Assembly (NCBI GenBank): GCA_914767885.1
Contig: CAJZBQ010000005.1
Span: 62,001 to 126,000 of the forward strand
Source of the DNA: Blepharisma stoltei
Taxonomy: Eukaryota > Ciliophora > Heterotrichea > Heterotrichida > Blepharismidae
Reading direction: 5' to 3'
Length of the DNA stretch: 64,000 bases
A program made the translations under genes and the position numbers. The first letter of the stretch is position 1, and each line of letters begins with the position of its first letter. Of this stretch, positions 31,231-41,911 are shown one piece after another. The notes below the pieces were generated by a model that was not told where the DNA came from, did no database searches, and saw only the letters and a program-made list of their open reading frames with translations.

Positions 31231-31868
31231 ATTTATATTAGAAACTATTTATGTTTTAAAGAGGTAATTATTGTCTAGATAAACTATAGATTAGGATGAT
31301 TTTGCAAACGGGAATGATACCATTATTTAGGAAGTTTAAAGCTTGATTATGTAATTAAGCTGTGAATAAGTTTGGTTAGGTGAAAATTTAAATACCAAGC
31401 ATTTTTGGCTCATTAAAAAGCTGAAGATTCAGGATTGATCTAGAGAGTAAAATAATTTAATTAAAAAAATTCAATCTACTATAATTTTTTTTATAAAATT
31501 TCTGTCGCTTATTTAAAAGACTATGCTTGCGCTGTATTGGTTTTAAGTATCATTACAAGAAATAGATAGATTTCTTGCAGCCATCGAATAACATATGTGA
31601 GGCTTGTCTTAGGTGTGTTTAAAAAAGTGTGCGAATTGAAAAACAAAGAATTTTCCTATAGTAAAAATTAAAAATGCTAGTGTTAGTTTGTAATGGTTAA
31701 ACATCAAGGACCAAAAAATTTATCTATTGCAATGAGTCTGTAATCAAGCATCCTTATAATAAATTTGGTCATTTAGGCTTATTCATAAACACAAAAAATA
31801 AACAATCATCTCTATTATTTAGCAATTTTTATATTTTAAAAGCTTTGCTTGGTATCACGAGGAAGACT
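31231..31868. other. Intergenic, nothing recognised
   Basis: AT-rich 638 bp between the divergent upstream end of the kinase gene and the 3' end of the PP1 inhibitor gene. No ORF, RNA gene or repeat family was recognised. Confidence 0.5.
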
Positions 31869-32120
31869 TTATTTATTGCTGTTATTATATTTTGGCTGAT
31901 ACTCATAGTCATTTTTTTCGTCTTCAGAAGACGAGGAGCATGATGAGTCTTCTGGATTTGTACGCTTTTTTCTATATATGCAGCAAATATTGGATTTTTT
32001 CTTATTCATCTCTTCGTTGTCAATGGTGTCTTCAGTAAACATAACGTGCCTTGGAGGAGGTTGCAATCTTACGTTATAAGTATTTTCTGTCTCGACTAGC
32101 GATCTTTGTCTTGATTCCAT
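31869..32120 (-). CDS. PPP1R11: Protein phosphatase 1 inhibitor-3 homologue (PPP1R11/YPI1 family)
   Basis: 83 aa. Conserved core HVMFTEDTIDNEEMNKKKS followed by ICCIY matches the inhibitor-3 family, in which the RVxF-like element (here RHVMF) docks on PP1 and the Cys cluster contributes to inhibition. An acidic Ser-rich segment follows (SSCSSSSEDE). ATG at 32120, TAA at 31869. Small regulator of nuclear/cytosolic PP1; intact and intron-free here. Confidence 0.85.
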   Translation of the reverse strand: MESRQRSLVETENTYNVRLQPPPRHVMFTEDTIDNEEMNKKKSNICCIYRKKRTNPEDSSCSSSSEDEKNDYEYQPKYNNSNK

Positions 32121-32149
32121 TATATTTTATTTTAGTTTGAGTTTAAGAT

Positions 32150-32370
32150 AACTTTTCAATTCCCGACCTCAGCTTGGACCACAGCGCTGGATAACGGTAG
32201 GCGGGTCGACCTAACCGTCGACCTGCTTTTGTCCCCAAGCTCATTAGGCCCTCTCTGATCTACACCAGACTCAGTGTAGACCTATTCTCTTGGGTGAGAC
32301 TCTTAAGAAATCGTGGACTTCTCTACTGAGCTCGGATGTAGGACCTGAGTCTATCCTCTAATTGGCATTT
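32150..32370. mobile_element. GC-rich insertion upstream of the PP1 inhibitor gene
   Basis: About 200 bp of GC-rich DNA (CCCGACCTCAGCTTGGACC to GAGTCTATCC) in an otherwise AT-rich gap. It holds a local palindrome GGGTCGACCTAACCGTCGACC. It resembles the SINE-like inserts in composition, but clear homology and target duplication are not visible. A structured RNA gene is an alternative. Confidence 0.4.
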
Positions 32371-32664
32371 TTAATTGCTTATATTTTATTAAATTAGTCA
32401 AATATTTATCTAAATTATTTAAAATTAAATTTAGAATTACTATATTAATATTTAATTAGAATATTGAGAACCTATTATTATAATAATTATTATAATAATT
32501 ATTCAAATAATAAAAAAATTATTTTTTCATAGAATTTGCAAGATAACTAAAGGAGATTCATAAAATATTTTTTATATAATTTTTTAAGCTCCATGCTAAA
32601 AAATTATATCAATTTATTATTTATAATACACCCTAAGCTGCAGACTGGAGAAAAATGATAATAA

Positions 32665-33793
32665 ATGGATAATAGCTACTCAGCACTTAAATTCCGCAGC
32701 TTGTCCCCAGCAGCTCCTATTTCAAAAACCAAGACCAGCAGATTCCCAAAACTCGGCCTACAGAAAACAATGGAAAAAAATTTGACCAATCGCCTGTCTC
32801 TTTTCTCTAAAAAATCCTCCTCCAAAGCTCCTCTCAGTGCTCTGACAGCTTCTTCCATAGAGAAAATTCGAAATTCTGAAGAAATGGCTTATCAGCGAAA
32901 TATTCATAAGCCACGTATAACTGCTCAATCATGAATAGTCCTTGACGGTAAAAAAGGGAAACTTCTTGATGGAAAAGACTTCGAAAACCAAAGAGAAATT
33001 GCAAGTTTGACGAAAATTATGACCTGCTATGTGGCTGTTGAAGAAATAAATAGTAGAGGGAAAAGCTTTGAGGAATATGCGACTATTTCAAAAGAAGCTG
33101 CTGCGATGACAGGGACTTCAGCATCCTTGCAGGTTGGTGATGAAATTAAATTGTGGGACCTTTTGCATGGATTAATGCTTCCTTCAGGTAATGACGCAGC
33201 TATTGTGATTGCTGAGCATATAGGAAGAATTATTGACCCTTTAAGTATCAATCCAATACAAAGTTTTACTAAAAAAATGAATGAAACTTGTAAAGCGCTG
33301 AAACTGAATTCTACATATTTTATGCTATAATATTGTTTTTATCAAGAAAAAAATTCTATATTATTTAAAAAATCTGTATAAAGCAGGCTAAATTTCGCAA
33401 TAAAAAATTTTTATTTAATTTTTAAATAATACGAATCCTCATGGATTATCAAATTCTTTAAATATTTCGACTGCAAAAAATATTGCAATACTATCATATA
33501 GTGTTATGAAAGTCAGAGAAATAAAAAAAATTGTACAAACAGAAAGCTATAGATGTATAGTGAAAAATGGGGGAAATGATAGAGAAATTGTGTGGCTTAA
33601 TACAAATAGGTTGCTGAAATTCGGGTTTTCAGGAATAAAAACTGGGTATACGCCTGGTGCTGGGCCTTGCTTGTGCTGCTATGTAGAAAAAAGAAAGACA
33701 AAAAGAATAATTGTGCTGTTGAACTCCGTTTCTATGGAAAGTAGATGGAGTGAAGGGTTGGGATTGTGGAGATGGAGCAGCAAGTATTTTTAA
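32665..33793 (+). CDS. S11-type D-Ala-D-Ala carboxypeptidase-like serine hydrolase
   Basis: 339 aa after removal of one 109-bp IES. TGA gives Trp in QSWIVLDG. The penicillin-binding triad is present: SLTK (Ser-x-x-Lys), SGN in PSGNDAA, and KTG in IKTGYTPG. STYFTNPHGL is the typical S11 segment and is restored only by IES removal. The family is bacterial (peptidoglycan peptidases); its role in a protist is unknown, perhaps digestion of bacterial prey or another hydrolase activity. An N-terminal extension of about 85 residues is basic and Ser-rich with no obvious signal peptide. Stop TAA at 33791-33793. Confidence 0.85.
33323..33431. other. 109-bp TA-bounded IES in S11 gene
   Basis: AT-rich. 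Joining TA 33321-33322 to 33430-33431 yields TAT TTT ACG AAT CCT CAT GGA (YFTNPHG). Unexcised sequence has immediate stops. Confidence 0.9.
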
Positions 33794-33835
33794 CTTAAAA
33801 AGCATACTAGAGAGAATTCAGGGCCTAATAATAAA

Positions 33836-34484
33836 TAAATAAATAAATAAATAAATTAACGATATGTATTTAAGGTCCCTTCTTCCATGCGTGACATTCC
33901 TCCGCGCTCCGTGAGGAGTCGTGCTGGCACGAGCGAAAAGGATGGACTTCCATCGCTGGTTCTCTGAGCCCAGGCCGAAACCCCTGGTTTCTCGGTAGGG
34001 GTTGCCCTATTGGGTCGTCAGCTGACCGTCGCCAAGCACCACCATTTCCAACTCAGCCTTTCGCCCCGAGTTACGCCAGTCTTTGTGTCTCCGGTTGGCC
34101 AGATCGTCCATTTAAGGACCCTTTTAACTGGAGAGACCGCCTTTAAGTCGTCTAATCTGCCTCCCCTTTTTACCAGCTTATCCGCTTGATAAAATCCTCA
34201 ATCGCTTCCGCGATTCGGGGCAGACCACAGTAGCAACTTGAGCAGGTAAGTCGCCCTGCTCCATATCGGGCACCCACTGGCTTGGGCGCTGCTGGAAAAA
34301 GGAGATGCTACTAACTGCCCTAAGATCTGGCCACGATCAGACGGGTCTGTGTTCTTCCCTGGTCGCCATCAGGGTCCAGATACTGCTGGGCTAAGTCGCT
34401 TCTCCTGAAAACCGTGCCCGGATATACACGGGTTACCGTCACTGGGAGGGACGGGTCGGTCGCCATACGCCATTTTATGTGTAT
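33836..34484 (-). mobile_element. SINE-like element, 649 bp, longest copy
   Basis: Flanked by 16-bp duplications AGGGCCTAATAATAAA (33820-33835 and 34485-34500). Read on the minus strand it starts ATAAAATGGCGTATGGCG and ends in a (TTTA)n tail, as expected for LINE-mobilised elements. Inserted 42 bp after the stop of the S11 gene. Confidence 0.85.
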
Positions 34485-34500
34485 AGGGCCTAATAATAAA

Positions 34501-35407
34501 AAAGTAATATTATATTCATCTTAAATTGGTATATATAAATAATAATTAATTATTTGCTATTAATCAATATTCCAAAATGGCTCTTTATTTTTGCATGACG
34601 TATAGCTATAGTGCTATTTGAGTAAAATAATTTGATAAAAGATTTCATATCTTAATATAGTCTTATTAATAAAATGCATAATAAAGCTGATTAATTTTGA
34701 TCTTTAAAAAATAGTTCCTACAAGCTGTCTTCATTGCCAAGCCTCTTTCAAGATCTTATCTGTGCTTAAAAGCTTAATTAAGATTATCATTACAAGTTAT
34801 TATAAAATAAAATCTTAAAGTTGTTGCGCTGTGCTTATCTAAAAATATATTTAAGGAATTTGTCCAAAGTATTAAAAATACTTTCTATGCTTAGGATTGG
34901 TCTTCATGATTTGCACTGATGCAAAAAAGCATTATTTTTATTTATATTTGATAGGTTTTCAATCAGAAAAGAGCTATTGTCAAAATTTTATGAAATAGCA
35001 ATATCTTAATAGAAATCAAGCTAGCATATTAAAAAGTGATCTAAATAATTATTTAAGATAACTCTCCTAGCGAGTAAAATTATTAAAAAAATCAAATTTT
35101 TGGGCAAATCATATTAAATTTTAGATAATAAATTTTTATAAATTAAACAAAATGCTTCATTTCAATATTTACAAATTTTATTTTTAAAATCCAAAAACAT
35201 ATTTTAAAATAAAATTTAGCCTCTCTTAGCTAGCAAGAAAAGATTTTTTATACTTTAACCAAGGGCAGATCAAGGCACCACCTGCACTTTAAATTCAACA
35301 GATATTTATATTAAATATCTTTTGCATCTAAATCCAGTTTTTTCCTATTTCACTATTATTCTTGCCAACTTTTGATACACCAAACTTCAACTCCTATAAT
35401 TTTAAAT
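34501..35407. other. Intergenic; possible degraded MITE at about 35055-35275
   Basis: AT-rich 0.9 kb. TAACTCTCCTAGCGAG and a later CTCTCTTAGCTAGC may be decayed MITE ends. Otherwise no gene or RNA was seen. Confidence 0.35.
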
Positions 35408-35923
35408 ATGAGCTTAGTTGACGCAACTTATGTTGAGCAATTTTCAAACCCCTTTTACAGATTCCACCCGTCCACAATTGAAGAGACACCAAACGGTCTT
35501 GCAGTCCTCGGCCACAACTTTGTTGCATCCCTGATTGTAAAATACGACCATCTCGACAAAGCATTAGCAAATGCCCTTTCCTTAAAAATCGACCAAGAAA
35601 TGAAAAGAGTTTCTGATTCTCTTCACCACAAAGTAATTATTCCTGAGCTCAGTGACAAGTTTGCAATCTCCACTGCTGATGCCCACCATAGACTAAATTT
35701 ACGTGAAGGAAAAGAGCATTTAACTTTTCCTGAAAGGGCTAGTGTGATTGTACCGATTTCAGACTGCTCCTTAAGAGAAATTGCGAATTACTTTGGGAGG
35801 AGGATTTTGGAACAAGTGGGAGTGCAAGAGTTTGTGACGGCAGGGGTCAAGAAGATTAAAGTGGAAATCAATTATAATGAGTCGATGAAGAAAGCTTCTG
35901 CCACTTTTGATCTCAGGTCGTAA
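35408..35923 (+). CDS. 6-pyruvoyl-tetrahydropterin synthase-like (PTPS/QueD fold) protein
   Basis: 171 aa from ATG 35408 to TAA 35921-35923. LGHNFVASLIVKY resembles the GHNY zinc/active-site strand of PTPS, DSLHHKVI resembles the LDHKNLD region, and REIANYFGRRIL followed by VKKIKVEINYN resembles the C-terminal helix and strand. PTPS makes 6-pyruvoyl-tetrahydropterin for tetrahydrobiopterin. The similarity is partial, so the assignment is tentative. Confidence 0.5.
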   Translation: MSLVDATYVEQFSNPFYRFHPSTIEETPNGLAVLGHNFVASLIVKYDHLDKALANALSLKIDQEMKRVSDSLHHKVIIPELSDKFAISTADAHHRLNLREGKEHLTFPERASVIVPISDCSLREIANYFGRRILEQVGVQEFVTAGVKKIKVEINYNESMKKASATFDLRS

Positions 35924-36268
35924 TTAAATTCTATGAATTTTAGAAATTTTTTTATTTGGTTTATGAATAATTGTAAAAACAGATAATAAAATTCAGTCAG
36001 AAATTTTAATTGTTTTTTATTGATTGCTTTTTATTGGGAAGAAAATCATAATTCCAAATTTTAAGCTAAAATTAATAAAAGTTCTGTAAAATTTATTTAT
36101 GATGGCTTAAAGTATCAATTTTTTATCGCATTAAATATTCAGATAAATAATTTTTAAATAGAAATGCATTTTAATTTTTTATTTTAATTGTATTATTGAA
36201 TTTGTATAAAAATAAGCCAGTTATTTCAATATTTTCTGTTTTTAATAAGCTAACTAAAAATTATATTA
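35924..36268. other. Intergenic, nothing recognised
   Basis: AT-rich 345 bp with no convincing ORF, repeat or RNA. Confidence 0.4.
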
Positions 36269-37794
36269 ATGGATGAATTTATTAGCCAAAGTTTTCAAAA
36301 TAGAGTCAACGACTATATCCAACAAAAAAGTTTAATAAATGAACAACAAAAAGTAAAGTCTATATAGAACAAAGCTCGAATAATCCTAGAAACCTGTGGA
36401 TTTGTAAGAGACCCCTCGCGGCCAGCTGTTGATATGTAATTACTATATAGTGGCCCAGTTAAAGTTCTAAGCCAACAAAAATCTTCAAATGTAGCATCCT
36501 CAAATGAAGAGCCGCAGGACATTTATTCCTCAATTTGCATAAGATGTCAATCTCAAGATAAATTATTTTACAAAGTTGGACGTTTCGACCATAGTGAAAT
36601 ACCCTGTGGAATATTTTCTTTTACAGTCCTTGAAAAAATTTTATCAAAATCTCCAAATTTTTATTTTTTTTCCTTAAAGGATTGACTTTTATAATTTTTT
36701 TATAAAAAATAGTCCATTCATCTTTAGGATTATACATCCCAGTCCCAGAAACAATGGTTTTTAACTGTAATTTTGACTTGCCAATGCTAATTAAAAATAA
36801 TGGAAACACTTTAGATATAACTCCATATAAGCGTGGACTCAAAGGACTAAAAAAATCAACAGTTTCCATGATGAAACCACATGATATAGAACCCAACAAA
36901 GTTTCTTGCCCAAAAGTAATTATCAAATTTCCAGGAAAAATAAAAAGACTAGTAAATAAGCTAAAAGAGTTGCCTGAAAGCTGGCCTGAAACAAATCAAG
37001 ACGCAGTTATCCAAAGATTTATCAGACCAAAAGGACTTCGAGCTACAAAATACAGAGTCGTTTTAAAAGAAAATTTTAACCCAAAAGTCTATATTTTTAC
37101 TAATAGAGACCGATTTGACAGCCAAAACGACCCAATTCCTCATCATATAGCAGCCAATTCTCAATTTAATGATACAGAAATCCTGCATGAAATTAAAAGA
37201 ACTGTAATAGACCACAAGCAAATTTTAAAACTTTTGCATTCAAGTGTGTATAACCCCTATCTAAGGTCTCAATCAGCAGCTAAATTTTTGGATTTAAGCC
37301 AAGCTTCCCCTGAGAAAATGAAGGTTTTTGAATTATTTAATAATGATTATGGAGCTGCCCATAAGAAAAAAATTCAAAAATTCAAAAGCATCACAATGAC
37401 TGCAAGATACACAACAAAAACTGAGCAGAATAAATGCGATATTTATGAAGGAAAAACCCAGAGTTATGTGAAAATCATTGAAATGGCGTTATATATACAA
37501 GATAAAATTAATAAATTTGTCCTAAAAGACCGTGCTTTGTGTGAATTTGTTTTGGATTTTCTGCAGGATTATAAAGGAAATTGATATTTTTTGAGGATTG
37601 AGTATGGGAAAACTAAAGAAATATCAAGGATGAAATTAAAGCCAAGATTAGGGAGGATTGATTTTAAAAGGCATAGTGATGATAAAGGCGAGATAAAACA
37701 GGAATTGTCATATATTGACGATAAAAGATGATTATTTCCAAGGAAAAAAAGCCTAGGAGGAAAGCTGAATTTAAGCCTGATTAACTGAAAATAA
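36269..37794 (+). CDS. Unknown basic protein, about 472 aa, with two TA-bounded interruptions
   Basis: From ATG 36269 the frame is closed by TAG at about 36365 unless 87 bp (36363-36449) is removed. A further 20-bp TA-to-TA segment (36692-36711) must also go. TGA gives Trp in KDWLL, GNWYFLR, DKRWLFP and NWK. A CxxC in CIRCQSQDKLF and the C-terminal DFLQDYKGNWYFLRIE are the most distinctive parts. Family not recognised. Stop TAA at 37792-37794. Confidence 0.6.
36363..36449. other. 87-bp TA-bounded IES
   Basis: Flanked by CTATATAG repeats (about 36360-36367 and 36443-36450). Removal with the TA phase T3/A1 gives KSSGPVKVL and opens the frame for more than 70 codons. Confidence 0.7.
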
Positions 37795-37987
37795 TGTAAA
37801 TTTATATAAAAATACATTTAAATAAAAAGATTTGCTTTGGAAAAGCTTCTTTTGCAACGCTTGTGAGAGGAAAGGACTACAACTCTGTTCATGCTATCTA
37901 GTGATTCACTTTCTCGTAATAGACTTTCAAAGCCTCCACAAAGAGAAGGAGTTCTTAGCTCAGATACTGATTGCAAAATATTTGCTA

Positions 37988-38205
37988 ACTCCCCATTTAA
38001 ATTGGAATAAAAAATCCTATTCTAATTTAAAAGGGGGGTTAATTTTTATTTTTCCAAAAAATTTAAATTAAACTCAATATTTTTGAATTTTATTTATTTT
38101 TATAAAGAATTAATTAAGAAATCAATAGATACAGTTGAAAAAATATTTAAAATAATATTCTGCTATCCCTTTTTCCCATAAAATTATATTAAAATTTATT
38201 TATAA
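37988..38205. mobile_element. MITE-like family 2, intergenic copy
   Basis: After TA it starts CTCCCCATTTAAATTGG. A terminal hairpin ends AAAAGGGGGGTTAATTTTT, the same architecture as the hairpin end of MITE family 1 but with a different arm sequence. The interior shares AATATTTTT..AATTAAGAA with the 28.4-kb element. The right border is unclear. Confidence 0.5.
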
Positions 38206-38220
38206 AAACTAGTATTTTTT

Positions 38221-39485
38221 CTAAAATTTTCCTATTGAAAAAATTGTTCCAAGGGGGAGTGAAAATGAACTTTTAATAGACCTTCTTCTTGATGTCGATA
38301 TTGATCTTGATACATTTGAATTTACTCTTTGAAGCTTTTTGGATAAAGAAATTTCTTCAGAAACCTGATTTTTGCTTTTTAATTCAGTCACAATTTTACT
38401 TAAATCTTTAAGTAAAACAGCTTCTTCAGGTAAAAATTTTTTTAAAAAATTATAAGCCTTTACACATATATTATAGCCATCAAAAAATGATCGCACATAG
38501 CATAATTCTTTTCCAATGCAAAATAAAGACAATCCAATTAAAATCACTTTATAAAGCAAGTAATCTTTTGTAAATTCTGACTGGATTCCGAAACGCACTG
38601 AAAAAACTTCTAAAGGGCAAGCAGAAATATCAATGACTTCTGATAAGGAGTAGTCAATAATCCATTGTGGGTGTCCAAGCACCCCAACTGAAGACCTAAT
38701 TTCTATAACTTCTTGCAAATCTCCTTTTTCTAAAAAATTACTAATTGCTGACAGCGCAGGGAACGCTCTTTGAATCATCGCAGTCTTGCTTTGAGGTAAT
38801 TTTCCTTCAACGCTCTTCACAAGCTGCTTTTTAGCAGCTATTGCTGTATTATTAATTAAAGTCACGGAATGCTTATAAGCAAGTTTTGCCTTAACTAAGG
38901 CTTCATTATGTCTATTCTCTTTTGATAAAAGATTTGAAAACTGTAAGCAAAGGGAACTGAGATATTTATCTTTAATCATCAGATTGAAATAAATGGAAAT
39001 ATTAGGAAATGTTTAGAGAAGTTATTAAATTTATTATCCATTGGGCTTCACACGTCGGGACACCAAATCCTATCAATAATAGGGGAATTTAAGAGAAAAA
39101 TAGCCAAATGGTAGGCGATGACTTTAATCTAATTAATTAAATTAACCATCTGCTCTTCTAGCATAGAACATTTTTGATTGTTAAACATAAGAGAATTTGC
39201 ACGAAAGTAGCAGGTTTCCAAGCATGTGATGCATTTATCTATAATATTTAATCTACTTGGGCGTTACTTGTGGTAGCATAAGGATAGGTTGTGTAGGATG
39301 GCAATTATAAGATCATAATCGAGGACTTGCCCCTGATTTTCTAATGTGTAAAACATTGATTCACAGATTTCAAGACAGTTGATGGAGAGCTTATAGTCTT
39401 TAGCTTTTATTCTTTTATAAGCTTCAGTAGTAAACAAATTTGAAACTGATTTAATATCGCAGATGCCCTTGATAACTTCTGCCAT
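38221..39485 (-). CDS. Unknown helical (TPR-like) protein, 362 aa, one 15-nt intron and one IES
   Basis: ATG 39485, TAA 38221. A 15-nt intron GTAACGCCCAAGTAG (39253-39267) and a 161-bp TA-bounded IES (38975-39135) are needed for one frame. The product has repeated helical pairs (EAYKRIKAKDYKLSINCLEICE, cut here; DLIIAILHNLSLCYHK; CITCLETCYFRANSL) resembling TPR units. The C-terminus is Ser/Arg-rich. Function unknown. Divergent from uL11. Confidence 0.65.
38975..39135. other. 161-bp TA-bounded IES
   Basis: Joining TA 39134-39135 to TA 38973-38974 gives MVNLIKDKYLSSLC in frame. The retained sequence has TAG within a few codons. Confidence 0.8.
39253..39267 (-). other. 15-nt spliceosomal intron
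   Basis: GTAACGCCCAAGTAG, GT-AG, exactly 15 nt, phase 2 in a Lys codon. Splicing continues HK-LNIIDKC in frame. Confidence 0.8.
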
Positions 39486-39662
39486 TAAGCTGATTATTTT
39501 TCTATTAAATTTTCAAATGAACAATCAATTGAATAATGTAGGCTTCTTTATTTAAGAAAATTTGTCGAAATATTCAAATTCGATGGTTTTAATTGTAAAA
39601 ATGACAGATTCCTTATGAGTTAAAATTTATCTAAGTCCTTTCCATATTTTAAGTGGTATAAA

Positions 39663-40178
39663 ATGCCTCCTAAAGTTGAGACCACAGATGCTCCTAGATA
39701 CGGTAATTCCTAAGCAGTCTTCTTAAAATCCGTTGGTGGTGAAGTCGGTGCTGCAGCTTCTTTAGCTCCAAAAGTAGGTCCATTAGGTCTATCTCCAAAA
39801 AAGATTGGTGATGACATCAAAGCAGCCACAGAAGCATGGAAAGGCATCAAAGTTATGGTTAAGCTCACCATTGTAAACAGACAAGCAACAGTTGAAGTTG
39901 TTCCTTCAGCCTCTGCACTTGTGATTAAAGAACTCGCAGAGCCACCAAGAGACAGAAAAAAGACTAAAAATATAAAACACAATGGCAACCTTAGTTGGGA
40001 TCAAATCAGGAACATCGCAAAAATCATGAGACCAAGATCAGGCGCAAAAACCTTTGAAGGCACCTTAAAAGAAATCGTCGGCACTTGTGTGTCAGTTGGC
40101 TGCACCATTGAAAAGAAGACTCCAAAAGAAATCATTGCAATGGTTGAAGGTGGAGAGTTGAACGTTAGCGAACCTTAA
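39663..40178 (+). CDS. RPL12: Large ribosomal subunit protein uL11 (RPL12)
   Basis: 166 aa after splicing a 15-nt intron GTAATTCCTAAGCAG (39703-39717). Part of the ribosomal stalk base that binds the GTPase-centre r[19 protein letters not shown] and the C-terminal domain [21 protein letters not shown] are complete. ATG 39663, TAA 40176-40178. The exact fit of the conserved N-terminus across the intron is the cleanest proof of 15-nt introns in this DNA. Convergent with the next gene, 14 bp apart. Confidence 0.97.
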
Positions 40179-40192
40179 CTAAAAACTCTTTA

Positions 40193-40669
40193 TTAATCAC
40201 ATTTTTTGCCTGTTATCCCACTAAGGGATTCCAGTCTTACATGGTTAAAATTTTCTTTACGTCGAAAATGTTGGTTAAGTCTGATGCGGATGATCCCTTG
40301 TAGGTTGATATTGTTTGCTGGGACTATTTTTGACCTATATAAGTCATCTATATATGATGATCTTGAATAATGGTGGCCTTTAGGTGGTGATTGATCGTGG
40401 TTAACTATATTTAGAACGTTTTTAATAGGAGCTCTCAATTCTGAGCGTGTATAAGCGCCTCCTAACTCTTTGTGTTTTTTATAGCTCAAATTGTTCTCGT
40501 ATCTATCGGTACTACTGCCGCTTTCAAATAGACCATTGAAATCTATGAGTCGGTCCACTGCTAATTGTCCATATAGTCTTCCGTTGTGTTTGCGTGTGGT
40601 CACAGCGCCAATTGACTTTGCTTGAGCTTTATAAGGCTTGATATTTTGTAAAAATTCAGTAGGCTGCAT
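40193..40669 (-). CDS. Unknown protein, 158 aa
   Basis: Uninterrupted ORF from ATG 40669 to a stop at 40193. Basic, rich in Asn, Tyr and Arg (KHNGRLYGQLAVDRL, SYIDDLYRSKIVPANN). No domain recognised. Tail to tail with uL11. Confidence 0.5.
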   Translation of the reverse strand: MQPTEFLQNIKPYKAQAKSIGAVTTRKHNGRLYGQLAVDRLIDFNGLFESGSSTDRYENNLSYKKHKELGGAYTRSELRAPIKNVLNIVNHDQSPPKGHHYSRSSYIDDLYRSKIVPANNINLQGIIRIRLNQHFRRKENFNHVRLESLSGITGKKCD

Positions 40670-40709
40670 AGTTTAAAAAGATTATCAAAATTATTGTTAA
40701 AATAATATA

Positions 40710-41144
40710 GTGAGAGGGCGTTTTATAAGGAGGTCTTCAGTATCAGGGATTATTGAATTTATTGCTGTGCCTGGGACTCCTAAAACTTCTACACTAAGTA
40801 AATTTTACTCTTTTCGCTTAAGCCCAACCGTTTTTCCAATACATAATTTTAGATATTTGCAAGGCATGTTTCCAATATTTACCTTACGTGGAGATCCAGC
40901 TGCGATGCTTAAGTCTTCGAAAACTGACTAGAAAATACCTTTAACGTAATTAATAGATTCTTCTAGGCTTATGAACACAGAAAGCTTGGCACGTGTTTTT
41001 AGATTTAAAAGTAAAGCATGGGCAAAAGCAACGTCTTGAAACTGGATTATTCAAACTCTTGATGAAGTTGTAGGTGCAAGTCAAGCGTCAGGCAAATTTG
41101 CCGTTTGATGAGGAGTTATATCAGTAGAATATAGGAGTTTATAG
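40710..41144 (+). CDS. Possible gene or exon pair, unknown
   Basis: A frame open at 40710-40931 is followed, in the same frame, by an ATG at 40971 and an open stretch with four TGA codons read as Trp (TSWNWIIQ, FAVWWGV) to TAG at 41142-41144. The two pieces are separated by two stops in about 40 bp, which a small IES or intron could remove. The protein is not recognised; coding status is uncertain. Confidence 0.3.
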
Positions 41145-41725
41145 GGTAAAGGATCCATGAGTCAAAATTAATATGACAATTAAAATTTTTGAAAAAATCA
41201 AAATTTTGTGTTAAGTTGTAAATAAAAATAATAAGCAGAAATTTTTATAAATTATTTCGCAATTAAAAGATAATCTTTAATAATTATGACGTCAGAAAAT
41301 TTTAGTATTATAATTGAGGCACCTAATGAGTATTCCAGAAAAATGAATTAATATTTCTCCAACGCAATATATACAATGAAAGAAGAGTTAATCATTACTA
41401 TAATCTTCTTAAATTTTATCAGAATATTATTAGCTTATGATTGCAATGTTCTTCATTAAAACCCCTAAAAATGGCAATTTTAAATAGATATGCAAAGATA
41501 TGTGATAGGTTTCTCAATGAAATCTTTACGTTAATCTAATATACACGCTACATTCGCTTTGAAAGCATATATGCCTTCACTTGAAGCATTAAATGACAAT
41601 TTATTCTAAAGATTTTTCATTGGCAACAAAATTTTTTATAAAAAAAGTTAATATTACATTATTCCTCTGTCAATGCTACTATATCCTTTTTAGTATAATT
41701 GTAATCAGTTGCAACCATTTAGTTT

Positions 41726-41911
41726 TTATGATGGCGCCTCTTCATCTGTTATAATTTTAATTCTGTATACAATTCCACCAATGACGTAGCTCTTTTCTTT
41801 TGAGAAATCAAAAGAATAAGTAAGTTTTCTGTAGCTTGTATTTAGATTAGCAGATGAGTTAGTCTCATCTGGCATCTTGTTTGATCGTTTTCGACTTATT
41901 CCACAACCCAT
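41726..41911 (-). CDS. MGCG microprotein 1 (61 aa, predicted N-myristoylated/palmitoylated)
   Basis: Starts MGCGISRKRSNK: Gly2 followed by Cys3 and basic residues, a typical myristoylation plus palmitoylation membrane anchor. The C-terminal half (YVIGGIVYRIKII) resembles the second MGCG microprotein 1.4 kb away. Otherwise unknown. Gene-poor surroundings. Confidence 0.5.
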   Translation of the reverse strand: MGCGISRKRSNKMPDETNSSANLNTSYRKLTYSFDFSKEKSYVIGGIVYRIKIITDEEAPS

